NCBI GenBank assembly: GCA_016199405.1
Contig: JACQGS010000206.1
Span: 1-29,091 of the forward strand
Length of the DNA: 29,091 bases
Direction: 5' to 3'
Origin: Chloroflexota bacterium
Lineage (GTDB): Bacteria; Chloroflexota; Anaerolineae; UBA4142
Position numbers and translations under genes: made by a program. How positions within the stretch are numbered: the stretch's first letter is position 1; each line of letters begins with the position of its first letter. The notes beneath the pieces are model-generated. The model saw only the letters and a program-made list of their open reading frames with translations, was not told the origin of the DNA and ran no database searches. Below are positions 12,985 through 22,204 of the stretch, in pieces.

Positions 12985-13302
12985 TTACTTCTTCGGCGGC
13001 AATGCTTGGGTGTGCCCGAAGGCTCTTTGCATCCACACGTTCCACTCGCGCGCGTCATCCAGCAAACTCTGCGACAACGCGATCCAGTCCTTCATCGCGC
13101 GCCCCGGCATCGGCTCGAACGGCTTGGCATTATGCTCTTGCCTCAGCGCGGCGGCATCCGCATCCGATACGCGCAAAATCATCTTGTCGTTCTGCAAGCC
13201 GGTGAACATATTGCCGTTGACCAGCGCGGCGGGCGAACCGAACACTTGCCGCCGTTCCGCAATCGGAAAATCCTTCTGCGCGGATTCAAACACGCTCACC
13301 AA
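12985..13302 (-). CDS. TfoX N-terminal domain protein (probably 5' frameshifted)
   Basis: The core RRQVFGSPAALVNGNMFTGL, NDKMILRVSDADAA and KPFEPMPGRAMKDWIALSQS matches the TfoX/Sxy N-terminal domain family, small proteins of unclear biochemical role. The nominal start is a TTG at 13302, with no good ribosome binding site. Upstream, ATG at 13330 reads MPYSAKRP; removing one base from the four-G run at 13307-13310 (plus strand) joins it to ELVSVFESAQ, which looks like the native N-terminus. The true start is therefore probably 13330, with a 1-bp indel, real or from sequencing. Confidence 0.72.
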   Translation of the reverse strand: MVSVFESAQKDFPIAERRQVFGSPAALVNGNMFTGLQNDKMILRVSDADAAALRQEHNAKPFEPMPGRAMKDWIALSQSLLDDAREWNVWMQRAFGHTQALPPKK

Positions 13303-13762
13303 TTCCGGGGCGCTTTGCCGAATACGGCATCGTCTTCTTTGGGAATTTGGGTTTTTGGGATTTGGATTTTGTTTTCACTTTGCCTTCTCTCTTTCCATGC
13401 GCGACTGCGCGCTTCATCAAGCGGAGCAGAGCGGGGCGTTTCAATTCGCTGGCGTTCCGGATATTGCTGTGCCGCAATTTCTTGCCCGTGCCTTCAAGTA
13501 ACTTGTCCGGGTCGGACAATTCGGTGCCGCGCATGAAATACAATTGCATATACGCTTTCACGGGTGAGATCGTAAAGACCGCGTCGCTTGCCTTTTCGCT
13601 GAACCCGTACCACGTATTGCGCCAGCCCCAATACGTCTTTTCATTCGCGTCCGGGAAAATTTTCAGCACGCGCCCGCGCATCTTTTTCGCGAGCACGCGA
13701 ATTTTTGGATCGTGCTTGGAAATCAATTTTTCAAAATCGGCTTTCGATTCTTTTGTTGGCAT
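13286..13762 (-). CDS. DUF1801 (YdhG-like) domain protein
   Basis: FEKLISKHDPKIRVLAKKMR, NEKTYWGWRNTWYGFSEKAS and YMQLYFMRGTELSDPDKLLE with KLRHSNIRNASELKRPALLR match DUF1801. GAGGAAGG lies 7 nt before the ATG at 13762; the in-frame extension upstream (MFFVSFVVEEGF) is read from a CACGAAGGACACGAAG repeat and is rejected. After the domain, KSKSQKPKFPKK is encoded by AAATCCC/AAACCCA heptads. The last residues (MPYSAKRPGIGERV) are read in the frame of the TfoX start, so the native end of DUF1801 has been overrun. If the indel at 13307-13310 is artefactual, the two genes form one fusion of about 259 residues. Confidence 0.75.
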   Translation of the reverse strand: MPTKESKADFEKLISKHDPKIRVLAKKMRGRVLKIFPDANEKTYWGWRNTWYGFSEKASDAVFTISPVKAYMQLYFMRGTELSDPDKLLEGTGKKLRHSNIRNASELKRPALLRLMKRAVAHGKREGKVKTKSKSQKPKFPKKTMPYSAKRPGIGERV

Positions 13763-13765
13763 CTC

Positions 13766-13955
13766 AAAACCTTCCTCAACCACGAAGGACACGAAGAACA
13801 CACAGAGGTTTTACCTCCGTTCTCTACGCCTCTGCGGTTTTATTTTTTTCTTTCCCTGTACTCTCTGTGTCCCCTGTGGCTAGGCTTTTTCCTTTCCTCT
13901 GCGTCTCTGCGTTCTCTGCGGTCTTCTTTTCTTTCCCTGTGTCCCCTGTGGCTAG
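13766..13955. repeat. CACAGAG/CACGAAG-type dispersed repeats
   Basis: Units such as CCACGAAGGACACGAAGAAC, CTCTGCGTCTCTGCGTTCTC and TTTCCCTGTGTCCCCTGTGG recur. The phrase TGTCCCCTGTGGCTAG occurs twice, at 13868-13883 and 13940-13955. The second copy contributes the TAG stop of the methylmalonyl-CoA mutase gene. A related block lies at 23768-23843. Confidence 0.8.
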
Positions 13956-15550
13956 AATACTCCCGCGCCGCGATATTCGCCGAATTCGCCACGCAGCACA
14001 TTGCAAATCTCGCCGAGAGTTGCGTCATTTTCCACGCAATCCAAAATCACCGGCAGCAGATTCGCACTGCCGCGTGCCGCGTCGCGTAACGCACGCAGAA
14101 CATTTTCGACACGCGCCGGATCGCGCCGCGCGCGTAATGTCGCGAGCCGCGCCGCTTGCTCGGCTTGCATGCGCGGATTGACGCGCAAAACTTTGGGCGC
14201 ATTCGTTTCATTCGTTTTGAATTCATTGACGCCCACGACGATGCGCTGATTCGTTTCCACTTCGCTCGCAAACTTCCACGCGCTCTCGCCAATTTCCCGC
14301 ATCACGAATCCCGTTTCAATCGCGCGCAACGCGCCGCCCAATCTCTCAATCTTTTCGATATACTCCATCACGCGCGTTTCAATTTCATCCGTCAAATGCT
14401 CGATATAGTACGACCCCGCGACCGGATCAATCGTATTCGTCGCGCCCGCTTCCGCCGCGATAATTTGCTGCGTGCGCAGCGCGACCTGCACCGATTCTTC
14501 GGACGGCAGCGCGAGCGCTTCGTCGTACGAATTTGTGTGCAAACTTTGCGTCCCACCGAGCACCGCCGCGAGCGCTTCAATCGCGGTCCGCACGATGTTA
14601 TTGCGCGGCTGTTGCGCGGTGAGCGAAACACCGGCAGTCTGTGTGTGAAAGCGCAGCATCATGGACGATGCTTTGTGCGCGCCGAATTTTCCTCGCGCGA
14701 TTTTCGCCCATAGCCGCCGCGCGGCGCGAAATTTTGCAATCTCTTCCAGAAAGTCCAACTGCGCGACGAAAAAGAAAGAGAGTTGCGACGCGAAATCGTC
14801 GAACGCGAGTCCGCGCGCGAGCGTGTGCTCGACGTACGCAATCGCGTTCGCAAACGTGAACGCAATTTCTTGCACCGCCGTCGCGCCGGCTTCGCGGATG
14901 TGATAGCCGCTAATCGAAATCGGATTCCAATTCGGCAACTCGCGCGCGCAATATTCGACGATGTCGGTCGCGAGGCGCATCGAAGGCGCGGGCGGAAAAA
15001 TGTACGTGCCGCGCGCGATGTATTCTTTGAGGATATCGTTCTGCACCGTGCCGCGCAATTGCCGCGGGTCGACGCCTTGCTTTTTCGCGACCGCGACGTA
15101 CAGCGCGAGCAAAATCGCGGCGGTCGAGTTAATCGTCATCGAAGTCGAAACTTTGTCGAGCGGAATGCCGTCGAACAAGCGCGCCATATCGTCAAGCGAT
15201 GCAATCGCGACGCCGACCTTGCCGACTTCTGCCAGTGCCATCGCGTCGTCCGAATCGTAACCGGTTTGCGTCGGCAAATCGAACGCGACCGACAAACCGG
15301 TATTCCCTTGCGCCAGCAAATATTTGTACCGCGCGTTCGATTCGTCCGCGCTCGCATAGCCCGCGTACTGCCGCATCGTCCACAAGCGTCCCCGATACAT
15401 CGTCGGCTGAATCCCGCGCGTGAATGGATACTCGCCCGGAAAACCGCTGCGTTCGTTGTAATCCTCGCGCGCGTCGTCGGGCGTGTAGACGCGTTTCGCT
15501 TCGATGCCGGAGAGCGTTTCAAATTTGGTTTTGCGTTCGCTATTTGACAT
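13952..15550 (-). CDS. Methylmalonyl-CoA mutase large subunit (catalytic TIM-barrel chain)
   Basis: It isomerises (R)-methylmalonyl-CoA to succinyl-CoA with adenosylcobalamin. The chain of 532 residues has the substrate-binding barrel only: RGIQPTMYRGRLWTMRQYAG, GLSVAFDLPTQTGYDSD, WNPISISGYHIREAGATAVQ with the catalytic His, and GGTQSLHTNSYDEALALPSE. No B12-binding domain follows. A separate small subunit must therefore be encoded elsewhere, as in split mutases of archaea and some bacteria. ATG at 15550 is preferred to the TTG at 15574. The stop is formed by a dispersed repeat. Biotin carboxylase genes upstream supply its substrate pathway. Confidence 0.93.
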   Translation of the reverse strand: MSNSERKTKFETLSGIEAKRVYTPDDAREDYNERSGFPGEYPFTRGIQPTMYRGRLWTMRQYAGYASADESNARYKYLLAQGNTGLSVAFDLPTQTGYDSDDAMALAEVGKVGVAIASLDDMARLFDGIPLDKVSTSMTINSTAAILLALYVAVAKKQGVDPRQLRGTVQNDILKEYIARGTYIFPPAPSMRLATDIVEYCARELPNWNPISISGYHIREAGATAVQEIAFTFANAIAYVEHTLARGLAFDDFASQLSFFFVAQLDFLEEIAKFRAARRLWAKIARGKFGAHKASSMMLRFHTQTAGVSLTAQQPRNNIVRTAIEALAAVLGGTQSLHTNSYDEALALPSEESVQVALRTQQIIAAEAGATNTIDPVAGSYYIEHLTDEIETRVMEYIEKIERLGGALRAIETGFVMREIGESAWKFASEVETNQRIVVGVNEFKTNETNAPKVLRVNPRMQAEQAARLATLRARRDPARVENVLRALRDAARGSANLLPVILDCVENDATLGEICNVLRGEFGEYRGAGVF

Positions 15551-15574
15551 GGCTGGAAGTCTTATTCCACTCAA

Positions 15575-16000
15575 CTATTTCGGCGGATGTTTTCGAGTCG
15601 TCACCCAATAATGCCGCAACTGAATCATCGCTCCGCGATTCATTTGTAATGCTTCAACGGTTGCGCGACCAATGGGTGTGATTCCATTCAAATGCGTTCC
15701 CTCATCGCTCCACGCAAAATGCTCTGTCCATTGTTGCTGGCGTGGATGAAACAGAGTGACCTCTCGTCGTGTTCGCGAATCAAACGCGGTTTGACGCGCG
15801 CCTTTGTAGCGATTGCAACTTGGGCAAGCTAAACATACGTTACTCATTTCCGTTTTTCCACCAGCAGACAAAGGAACAATGTGATCGACTTCAAACGTCA
15901 CGCCCATCAACAATTCGGCGCTTTGACAATACTCACAACGAACTTTGGCAATGACGCGAATTTCGCGGCGCAGTTTCGCGGGGATGCGTGGGGTAGCCAT
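15575..16000 (-). CDS. HNH endonuclease
   Basis: A classic HNH nuclease with a zinc-ribbon-like knuckle: CEYCQSAELLMGVTFEVDHI (CxxC and the DH of the motif), VPLSAGGKTEMSNVCLACPS (the Asn) and CNRYKGARQTAFD (second CxxC and the N-x-x-K-G/H region). A C-terminal tail of about 60 residues (LFHPRQQQWTEHFAWSDEGT) is typical of a widespread stand-alone subgroup. It begins 5 nt after the stop of the 123-residue gene, so the two are one operon. A defence or TA-like role is inference from pairing and location. Confidence 0.85.
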   Translation of the reverse strand: MATPRIPAKLRREIRVIAKVRCEYCQSAELLMGVTFEVDHIVPLSAGGKTEMSNVCLACPSCNRYKGARQTAFDSRTRREVTLFHPRQQQWTEHFAWSDEGTHLNGITPIGRATVEALQMNRGAMIQLRHYWVTTRKHPPK

Positions 16001-16005
16001 TCAGG

Positions 16006-16377
16006 TTAGCCCCCGTTTTTTCCACGTGCGGTCAGCGTGTACAATGCTTTCGCTTTCAACAGCGCAATTCGATCTGTTTCCGCGAGCAGCTCGTCAAGCG
16101 CGGCGTGTTCAGCGCGCGTCAGCGTCGTCTCGCGATTTTTTCTCAGTAACGCACGCAATTTGCGTTGACGGCTGGGCGCAAGCGCCGCATCCGCGAGACT
16201 TTGTAATTCCGCATTGCCTAATGCGGCAAGCGTTTCCAATCCTCGCTGCGATTTGGCAGTTGGCTTGAGCCGCGCCGTTCTGATGCCCCGCAATAGTTTC
16301 TCGGCTAACTCCAATCGCGCATCCGGCGGCAAGCGTCGCGCGATTTCAAGCGCCTTGGGAACTGACATTGCAGACAT
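16006..16377 (-). CDS. Unrecognised helical partner of the HNH gene
   Basis: The 123-residue basic, wholly helical protein has ALEIARRLPPDARLELAEKL at the start and LRALLRKNRETTLTRAEHAA, LDELLAETDRIALLKAKALY at the end. The start helix resembles addiction-module antitoxin N-termini, and from memory the C-terminal segment recurs in proteins encoded next to HNH nucleases. GAGG lies 6 nt before the ATG. Its role as an antitoxin or specificity partner is untested. Confidence 0.65.
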   Translation of the reverse strand: MSAMSVPKALEIARRLPPDARLELAEKLLRGIRTARLKPTAKSQRGLETLAALGNAELQSLADAALAPSRQRKLRALLRKNRETTLTRAEHAALDELLAETDRIALLKAKALYTLTARGKNGG

Positions 16378-16403
16378 ATTTCACCTCACTTGGAATTCCG
16401 ATT

Positions 16404-16766
16404 CTACTTGAACTCACCCAAATTCCGAAAACTGTTTTTCATTTCATCTGCGGAGACCGTATCCAACAAGCGCAACAACCTTCTCAGCACCTCTCCAATT
16501 ACAAGTTGTTCAGATACAATGATCCCATAATGTTCTTTTCCTGAGTACGAGTAAACTTTCAGTAGTTTCGCAAAATCATCTTTGTTGAATGTCACGAGCG
16601 CTCGTTGCTGACCCGTTGCATACTCAAGCTGCTGCTCGTCTTCCATGTCTTCATTATGCACATCCCAGGCGGACACTGCGTCGAAGCCTTCAGCTCGAAG
16701 TGCTTGTGCAATTCTTCGGGACATATCCGAGTCCAGATACAACGCGATGAAGAGGCGCGTCGTCAT
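16404..16766 (-). CDS. DUF5615 PIN-like toxin
   Basis: LFIALYLDSDMSRRIAQALR, AEGFDAVSAWDVHNEDMEDE and QQLEYATGQQRALVTFNKDD match the DUF5615 PIN-like nucleases: an initial Asp (YLDSD), a middle Asp/Glu cluster and a later F-N-K-D-D-F. They pair with DUF433 proteins, which precedes it here with an ATGA overlap. Expected to cleave RNA. The length of 120 residues is normal. Confidence 0.83.
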   Translation of the reverse strand: MTTRLFIALYLDSDMSRRIAQALRAEGFDAVSAWDVHNEDMEDEQQLEYATGQQRALVTFNKDDFAKLLKVYSYSGKEHYGIIVSEQLVIGEVLRRLLRLLDTVSADEMKNSFRNLGEFK

Positions 16767-17113
16767 GCATTTTCCAGTGCAACGCGATTTTCTGCGAGGT
16801 ACTGTTCAATCTCGCCGGGATGATCGTGATAGTAACTGAGTGCGTCGTAAACTTCCGCGAGCGTCAGAACTCCATCATAATCCTCGACAATTTGTTCAGG
16901 GCTAAGGTTTTGCCGAAACAGCGCGACAATCGTTTGAACGGTTACGCTTTTCCCGCTCACGATTGGACGACCACCGTGCAGACCTTGCACTCGAACGATA
17001 TGTGGATGCTCTGTCGTAATTCTGGGAAGACGCACGCGGCGATTGTGATTGGAGGTCACCTTGTTTGCCCGGAATTTTCCCTGTGCCTTTTGTTTCCTCT
17101 TTGTCTTTTGCAT
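16763..17113 (-). CDS. DUF433 antitoxin
   Basis: The C-terminal part (HIVRVQGLHGGRPIVSGKSV, VQTIVALFRQNLSPEQIVED, YDGVLTLAEVYDALSYYHDH) is a DUF433 winged-helix-like domain that binds DNA and neutralises DUF5615 toxins. A basic N-terminal extension of about 35 residues precedes it. AGGAGG just before the ATG at 17113 decides the start over the in-frame codon at 17137. The module sits between methylmalonyl-CoA mutase and the biotin carrier gene. Confidence 0.85.
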   Translation of the reverse strand: MQKTKRKQKAQGKFRANKVTSNHNRRVRLPRITTEHPHIVRVQGLHGGRPIVSGKSVTVQTIVALFRQNLSPEQIVEDYDGVLTLAEVYDALSYYHDHPGEIEQYLAENRVALENA

Positions 17114-17141
17114 CTCGCCTCCTAAATACCAAACCATCCGA

Positions 17142-17635
17142 CTATTTCACCACCACCAACGCCTGCCCCTGCTCCACCTTATCGCCGGCTTTCACGCGAA
17201 TTTCTTTGACGACGCCGTCACGCGGCGCACGGATTTCATTTTCCATTTTCATCGCTTCCAAAATCACCAGCCCCTGCCGCGCTTTCACCGCGTCGCCGAC
17301 ATTGACGCTCACCTCGCGCACCAAGCCCGGCATCGGCGCTTTGATCGCGATGTCGCCGGCGGGCGCGCCCGCGCCTTTCGTGGCTTTCGCGATCTTGCGC
17401 GTCCGCTCGTCTTGGACATCCACGACATGCAAATGCCCGTCAATCAAAACGCGATACTCGTCACCTTCGCGCTGGACCAGCGCTTCCCACGACGCGTTAT
17501 CGAGCAACAGCGAATAGAGCGAGTTGCCGTCAATACTGCGAAAATCAATCGAATGCGGCTCGCCGTTCACCAGCACCGAATTATTCGCGTTGATTTCCAC
17601 CTCGTACGTTTTGGCGTTGATGATCGCGGCGTACT

Positions 17636-17639
<4 letters not shown>
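17142..17639 (-). CDS. Biotin carboxyl carrier protein of an acyl-CoA carboxylase
   Basis: The C-terminal biotinyl domain carries EAMKMEN, with the biotinylated Lys131 between two Met residues. The pattern KAPMPGLVREVSVNVGDAVK is the matching first half of the domain. The N-terminal 90 residues form a beta-rich extension (VLVNGEPHSIDFRSID, YRVLIDGHLHVVDVQDERT), as seen in the BT-like linker of propionyl-CoA or methylcrotonyl-CoA carboxylase alpha chains. The ATG at 17639 overlaps the biotin carboxylase stop by 4 nt. The carrier shuttles carboxybiotin from the carboxylase to the carboxyltransferase encoded at 22205-23755. Confidence 0.92.
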
Positions 17640-19135
<1,496 letters not shown>

Positions 19136-19184
19136 TCACACCTCACGCTTCAAACTTGCACAATACTTCATTACGCAATACGCC

Positions 19185-19787
19185 CTACGCTCCTCGCTCT
19201 TCGCTTTTCAAAAATCCTTCCAACTTGTTCTTTACTTCCGCCCATTCGCTATCAATCACGCTATACATCACCGTATTGCGCGCGTAACCCGTGTGCGTGA
19301 TCTGATATTTTCGCAGAACGCCTTCGCGCTTTGCGCCGAGCCGTTCAATTGCGCGCTGCGAGCGCACGTTCCGCTCGTCGGTTTTCAGTTGCACGCGCAC
19401 ACAGCCGAGCGTTTCAAATGCATGCTGCAAAAGCAAATACTTGCATTCCGTGTTGAGTGCTGTGCGCCAAACCGCCGGCGTCAGCCACGTTCCACCGATC
19501 TCCAGCCCGCGATCCGCGCGGCTAATGTTCAAGTAACTCGTCACGCCGACCGCGCGATTATCCGCGCGGCGAATAACCGCGAACCAAATGTTCGTGCCTG
19601 CGGCGCTTTGCTCAAGTGATTTGCCGATCCACGCGCGCATCTCATCGCGCGTTTTGGGCGCGGGCGCGATCATCAGCTCCCAGATTTCGAAATACTGCGA
19701 TGCCGCAAACAGATCATCGGCGTGGTTCAGTTCAAGCGGCTCAAGGCGGACGTGCGTGCCTTCGAGGGTGAGGGGTGTGATATTCAT
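19185..19787 (-). CDS. GNAT-family N-acetyltransferase (RimJ/RimL type)
   Basis: The protein has the RimJ/RimL-like GNAT pattern: GTHVRLEPLELNHADDLFAA, AVGVTSYLNISRADRGLEIG and the acetyl-CoA binding/helix segment RNVRSQRAIERLGAKREGVL followed by RKYQI. It transfers acetyl groups to an amine, with the substrate unknown. The start overlaps the restriction gene stop by 4 nt (ATGA), so it is translated with the restriction-modification genes. It could acetylate and restrain the nuclease, or be a chance neighbour; both are speculation. Confidence 0.85.
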   Translation of the reverse strand: MNITPLTLEGTHVRLEPLELNHADDLFAASQYFEIWELMIAPAPKTRDEMRAWIGKSLEQSAAGTNIWFAVIRRADNRAVGVTSYLNISRADRGLEIGGTWLTPAVWRTALNTECKYLLLQHAFETLGCVRVQLKTDERNVRSQRAIERLGAKREGVLRKYQITHTGYARNTVMYSVIDSEWAEVKNKLEGFLKSEERGA

Positions 19788-20887
19788 CGCGGCAACACGT
19801 ATTGGAGGACGATGTGCTCACCGTTGCGCTTGTGAGTGATGACCAAGTACCGAATTCGCAATTCAACACTGTTGCTTTTCAGTACGATAAATTGCTCAGA
19901 ACCCCGCTGAACGATGCGCGCATCTGCAATACCATCCCGTTGCATTTCCTGCACAAGCCATCGCTCGTCGTAATCAAGTTCACGCTTCAGAATCAGATTG
20001 AACGTTCGCTCCGGAATCTCCGGATAGGCATGGAGATTGGCATCACCATGCACTTCAGCCACAAGCCGGAGACGTGGACGGATAGACGCTCTTTCAATTT
20101 CGCGCGATTGCGCGATGTCACCTTGTTCCAAGTGTCCGAGAAATTCGATAATGGGAGGTTGCTCGGATGGTGGCATGCCGCTCTCATCAAGAATCTGTTT
20201 CCAAATTTGCTCCAGCAATTGCTCTTTCGGCAATGTCTCGTAAAACGATCCTTCCACAAGGGCAAGCCGCACCCGTTGATTGTCATTAGAACGAGTCCGA
20301 ACAAAATAGAAACATGCGCGTTGGCGTGAGAGATAATCCGAAGCAGCGGATAACGGATAATCGAAAAGTTGACCGGCGTGAGGTACCATCGTACTGCCCG
20401 ATATGCGTTTGGCTTCCAACAGCGATTTGCGTCGTGTTGGAATCGTTGAATTGAACGATGCCACCGCGTCGCCCTTTGAATCTTTCAGTTCAAGCAACGC
20501 GCCATTTCCGAAAGTCGGTTGGCTATCCGCCGCTAATAAAAAATCCGGAAATATACCCGAACCGGTTTCCCATTTCGGTTGGGCAAACCATTCAGCCGCC
20601 ATCTCAAATTGCTTGGAATCTTTTTTGCGTTTGATTGTTCTCAGTTTATTCGCTAAATCGGCGTTTGTTTCGGCAAGACGATCAATTTCTTGGTCGGATA
20701 CGTTCAGGACACGATTTTGCAGTTCTTTCGCCCAATTGCGAATGAACTTGACCAATGTCTTTCGATCACCTACATAGCCAAACTTGACGTATGTAGCAGC
20801 GAGTTCATCTAAACTGGATCGTGTGACAAGCGACGGGCGCGCGTGAACAGCATAAGCAACCGAAACGAAAAGTTTAAGCACGCCCAT
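19784..20887 (-). CDS. Type II restriction endonuclease (PD-(D/E)XK)
   Basis: A 367-residue protein with the motif SGIFPDFLLAADSQ (Asp115) followed by GNGALLELKDSKG (Glu133-Leu-Lys135), a PD...ExK catalytic site. No closer family could be assigned. The ATG at 20887 overlaps the end of the methyltransferase by 14 nt, which decides the start; the longer in-frame start at 20998 would lie far inside it. Base composition is visibly more AT-rich than the adjoining carboxylase genes, consistent with transfer. Target sequence unknown. Confidence 0.8.
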   Translation of the reverse strand: MGVLKLFVSVAYAVHARPSLVTRSSLDELAATYVKFGYVGDRKTLVKFIRNWAKELQNRVLNVSDQEIDRLAETNADLANKLRTIKRKKDSKQFEMAAEWFAQPKWETGSGIFPDFLLAADSQPTFGNGALLELKDSKGDAVASFNSTIPTRRKSLLEAKRISGSTMVPHAGQLFDYPLSAASDYLSRQRACFYFVRTRSNDNQRVRLALVEGSFYETLPKEQLLEQIWKQILDESGMPPSEQPPIIEFLGHLEQGDIAQSREIERASIRPRLRLVAEVHGDANLHAYPEIPERTFNLILKRELDYDERWLVQEMQRDGIADARIVQRGSEQFIVLKSNSVELRIRYLVITHKRNGEHIVLQYVLPR

Positions 20888-21785
20888 GTTTGTATCCTCG
20901 TTTTCTCTCGAGCAAAGCCATTTGATGCTTTGGTTTCTTGACCAAAACATCACCCTTCCAGATTTTTTCGAGATCAGGAGTGAAACGATAATACGCACGG
21001 AGTGATTCTATCGAATCCGCCTCGCGTTCTTCCGTCATTCGCTTTTCAATCAGCTTTACATTTTTCGGGTCAATCTCAATTCCTACCGATGGACGCCCTA
21101 CTTGCTCCGCGACCACAAGCGTTGTTCCTGTTCCACCAAACGGGTCAAGGACGAGATCGCCCGGCATGGTTGACGAAAGAATGATTCGCAACAATAACGC
21201 GACAGGCGATTGCTGCTTGTGGGCGCGGTCGCCGTTGTTCTGACGCAATGCTTCGTCGCCGGCAAAGTAGCCCGAGGTCAGTTCGCGGATATCGTCCCAT
21301 ACATCGGTAACAAAAACGCCGTTCTCGCGTGGGATTTTGTGTTCAGGGCGCAAGGGCAAATCAATTCGCAAGCGATTGAATACGCACGGACGTTTGCCTT
21401 TTGTCGCAAATGCGATGATTTGGTACTGCTTGCCGAAGCGAATCGTATTAGGCACTGCCGATGTGCGCTTTGTCCAGATAATCAGATTCTGCAGTGTCCA
21501 ACCGGTCTCACGCAAACACTGCAAGACCGCTTCGGTGTTTTTCTCGCGTTGCATAAAATAGATCGCGCCGCCTTCCGCCGTCAATTCGCGCACGCGCGAA
21601 CACACCGTTTGCATCATCAGCCAATATTCATGCTCGGGCAAGGTATCATCGAAGTAATCGTAATCTTTGCCTTGATTGAACGGCGGATCAAGAAAGGTCA
21701 AGTAAACTTGTTCTTTGCTCGCTTCTCTGTGAAAAATAATTTCGTTCAGTTTTTCGATGCAATCGCCTTGGATTAACTTTGACAT
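20874..21785 (-). CDS. Type II DNA methyltransferase, beta class (adenine-N6 or cytosine-N4)
   Basis: Motif IV DPPFNQG (Asp33-Pro-Pro-Phe36) comes before motif I LVLDPFGGTGTT (from Asp214), the order of beta-class amino-methyltransferases; DPPF favours N6-adenine. A middle target-recognition region (residues about 105-200) is unremarkable, and GIEIDPKNVKLIEKRM supplies the SAM-binding strand. The ATG at 21785 is preferred to 21803. It would protect host DNA from the endonuclease that starts in its last 14 nt. Methyltransferase-first order delays nuclease production after entry. Confidence 0.9.
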   Translation of the reverse strand: MSKLIQGDCIEKLNEIIFHREASKEQVYLTFLDPPFNQGKDYDYFDDTLPEHEYWLMMQTVCSRVRELTAEGGAIYFMQREKNTEAVLQCLRETGWTLQNLIIWTKRTSAVPNTIRFGKQYQIIAFATKGKRPCVFNRLRIDLPLRPEHKIPRENGVFVTDVWDDIRELTSGYFAGDEALRQNNGDRAHKQQSPVALLLRIILSSTMPGDLVLDPFGGTGTTLVVAEQVGRPSVGIEIDPKNVKLIEKRMTEEREADSIESLRAYYRFTPDLEKIWKGDVLVKKPKHQMALLERKRGYKHGRA

Positions 21786-21837
21786 TTGTTTTCCTACTCC
21801 CATGCCCTAGCTTTGCGTTGACCAAAAATTTGCAAAT

Positions 21838-22176
21838 TCACTTCAAAGGACGCACGTTCGCCCATTCGCCTTCCATTCGATCATCGTCCAGCGCAGATTC
21901 GATATAGCTGAGCCAACGTTTGCTCCTAAAGATTCCATTTGCAGTCGCTTGGAAGCTGCGCCATTCCTTCGGTGTGAGTAACCAGTCTGATTCATCCATT
22001 CGAGGGTCTTCTTCCTTAAAATCAAACTGACTCAGGACGGCATTCAGAGTATTGATGTGAGAGTAATGCCCGGACGCGCGATCAATTGCTATAATGGTGA
22101 CGCCAATTCTCCGCTTCACGGGCTCGCTATCAACTTCGAAGATATATTTCTTTCCCGCATAGTGTCTGACCGACAT
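21838..22176 (-). CDS. Unrecognised 112-residue protein next to the R-M system
   Basis: No family recognised. SVRHYAGKKYIFEVDSEPVK, RRIGVTIIAIDRASGHYSHI and ESDWLLTPKEWRSFQATANG suggest a mixed alpha/beta protein. AGGAG just before the ATG supports the start. It lies 52 nt upstream of the methyltransferase and is probably co-transcribed with it. No helix-turn-helix is evident, so it is not an obvious controller protein. Confidence 0.65.
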   Translation of the reverse strand: MSVRHYAGKKYIFEVDSEPVKRRIGVTIIAIDRASGHYSHINTLNAVLSQFDFKEEDPRMDESDWLLTPKEWRSFQATANGIFRSKRWLSYIESALDDDRMEGEWANVRPLK

Positions 22177-22204
22177 TTACTTCTCCTCTGTGCTAATTCA
22201 CAAC

